Assembly: GCA_009177225.1 (NCBI GenBank)
Contig: WFLZ01000329.1
Location: 1 to 6,669, forward strand
Direction: 5' to 3'
DNA from: Clostridia bacterium
GTDB taxonomy: Bacteria > Bacillota > Clostridia > Oscillospirales > Ruminococcaceae
DNA length: 6,669 nt
Below the pieces are notes generated by a model. It was not told the DNA's origin. It worked only from the letters and a program-made list of their open reading frames with translations, and did no database searches. This document shows positions 5,994 through 6,669 of this stretch, in pieces (the first letter of the stretch is position 1; each line of letters starts with the position of its first letter). Made by a program: the position numbers and the translations under genes.

Positions 5994-6669
5994 TTATTCA
6001 GATAACTTTACTGCACGGATACCGATAACTGTTATATCGTCCGTATGGAGAGTAGGATTGAAAACGTCAGCCTTTGCACAGATTTCGTCAACTATTTTTT
6101 TGATATCACTTGTACTTAGGAGAAGTTCCTTTATAAAGCGGTATTCGGTTTCACTGATTCCGTCGGAAAACATAATAATTATATCGCCCTCCTCAAAATC
6201 ATAACTGCACGAAAATGTTTCCGAGCGGCTGTAAATACCTATCGGGAAAGTAGGTGCGACAACTTTCATAACATTACCTCTGTGACGTATAAGAGTGGCG
6301 GACGCACCTGATTTTATCACAGTAAGACCGCAGGTATCAAGGTCAACGCATACAACGTCAAGAGTTGCAAAAGTTTCGTCAGGCGACTTTGTAACCATTA
6401 CCGAATTTATAAGTTTTATTGCTGCCTGATAACTCACACCGCTGCCTATCAATCGCCGGAACATCTGCACAACCATTCTCGACTCAACAGCAGCACTTTT
6501 TCCGCTACCCATTCCGTCGGAAAGAACGACATAGTACATTCCTGTGCCGTCGCTGAAAAACGCTGATGTGTCACCGTTTTCGCCTGCATCTTCCGCACAC
6601 ATTGATGCAGCGTAAACATCAAGTTTATATGCAGGACGTTCAAAAAGTCTTATGCGTATTTTTTCTCCG
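5994..6669 (-). CDS. spoIIE: SpoIIE-family PP2C-type serine phosphatase, C-terminal part (5' end outside window)
   Basis: The frame is open from the window edge at 6669 to the TAA at 5996-5994, giving 224 visible residues; a start at the internal Met (6602) would cut into the phosphatase fold, so the real start lies outside. The fragment is the SpoIIE/PP2C domain: ENGD (30-33), VVLSDGMGSGKSA (47-59), INSVM and DETFATLDVVCVDL (97-110), GASATLIRHRGNVMKV (121-136), FPIGI (141-145), GDIIIMFSDGISE (161-173) and HTDDITVIGI (208-217). Asp33, Asp51, Asp169 and Asp210/211 correspond to the metal-binding aspartates of PP2C enzymes. In Bacillus, SpoIIE dephosphorylates the anti-anti-sigma factor SpoIIAA in the forespore to activate SigF. 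The membrane and FtsZ-binding regions would be upstream, so true SpoIIE versus another SpoIIE-domain phosphatase (for example RsbU-like) cannot be settled here. The DGMGSGKSA motif and overall match favour SpoIIE. The protein ends soon after the last strand. Confidence 0.82.
   Translation of the reverse strand, partial: GEKIRIRLFERPAYKLDVYAASMCAEDAGENGDTSAFFSDGTGMYYVVLSDGMGSGKSAAVESRMVVQMFRRLIGSGVSYQAAIKLINSVMVTKSPDETFATLDVVCVDLDTCGLTVIKSGASATLIRHRGNVMKVVAPTFPIGIYSRSETFSCSYDFEEGDIIIMFSDGISETEYRFIKELLLSTSDIKKIVDEICAKADVFNPTLHTDDITVIGIRAVKLSE

Noticed and set aside
5986..6204. Plus-strand frame of 72 codons overlapping the 3' end of the phosphatase gene
   Set aside because: It is antisense to the conserved SpoIIE motifs, lacks a ribosome binding site and has no recognisable features.
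1..6669. tRNA or rRNA genes, CRISPR arrays, insertion sequences, phage genes
   Set aside because: No regular spaced repeats, transposase-like proteins, terminal inverted repeats or RNA gene signatures were seen; almost all of the window is taken up by the five coding regions.

Overview
The window is the 5' part of a bacterial glycogen-synthesis operon, read entirely from the minus strand, preceded by the 3' end of a SpoIIE-type phosphatase gene. The combination points to a low-to-moderate GC Firmicute of the class Clostridia: an ADP-glucose pyrophosphorylase pair (catalytic GlgC plus pseudo-catalytic GlgD), the order glgB-glgC-glgD-glgA known from the Bacillus-type glg operon, strong AGGAGG ribosome binding sites, and a SpoIIE phosphatase domain. 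By the feel of the proteins, a Ruminococcus-like gut organism is the best guess, but this cannot be proven from the sequence alone.

Layout, following transcription from right to left. Positions 6669-5994 hold the last 224 codons of a spoIIE-family gene whose start lies outside the window. Positions 5993-5816 are a 178-bp AT-rich spacer. It holds a good sigma-A type promoter with an extended -10 close to glgB, and a weaker element resembling a SigE promoter further upstream. Then come glgB (5815-3782, branching enzyme), an 81-bp gap with an 11-bp imperfect hairpin, glgC (3700-2474), a 16-bp gap, glgD (2457-1336), another 16-bp gap, and glgA (1319 to the window edge, about 40 codons short of complete). 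No gene was found on the plus strand; every plus-strand open frame lies antisense to a well-supported gene.

Together the genes encode the classical ADP-glucose route. GlgC, probably as a complex with GlgD, makes ADP-glucose from glucose-1-phosphate and ATP. GlgA transfers the glucose to alpha-1,4-glucan chains, and GlgB introduces alpha-1,6 branches. A glgP phosphorylase gene often follows glgA in this operon type and may lie just beyond position 1, but this is not visible.

The genes themselves are ordinary, and no undescribed system is evident. The points worth a second look are: a lysine/threonine/glutamate-rich internally repeated tail on GlgB; replacement of the usual KTGGL lysine by alanine in GlgA; the hairpin in the glgB-glgC gap; and the position of a sporulation-type phosphatase gene directly upstream of the glycogen operon.
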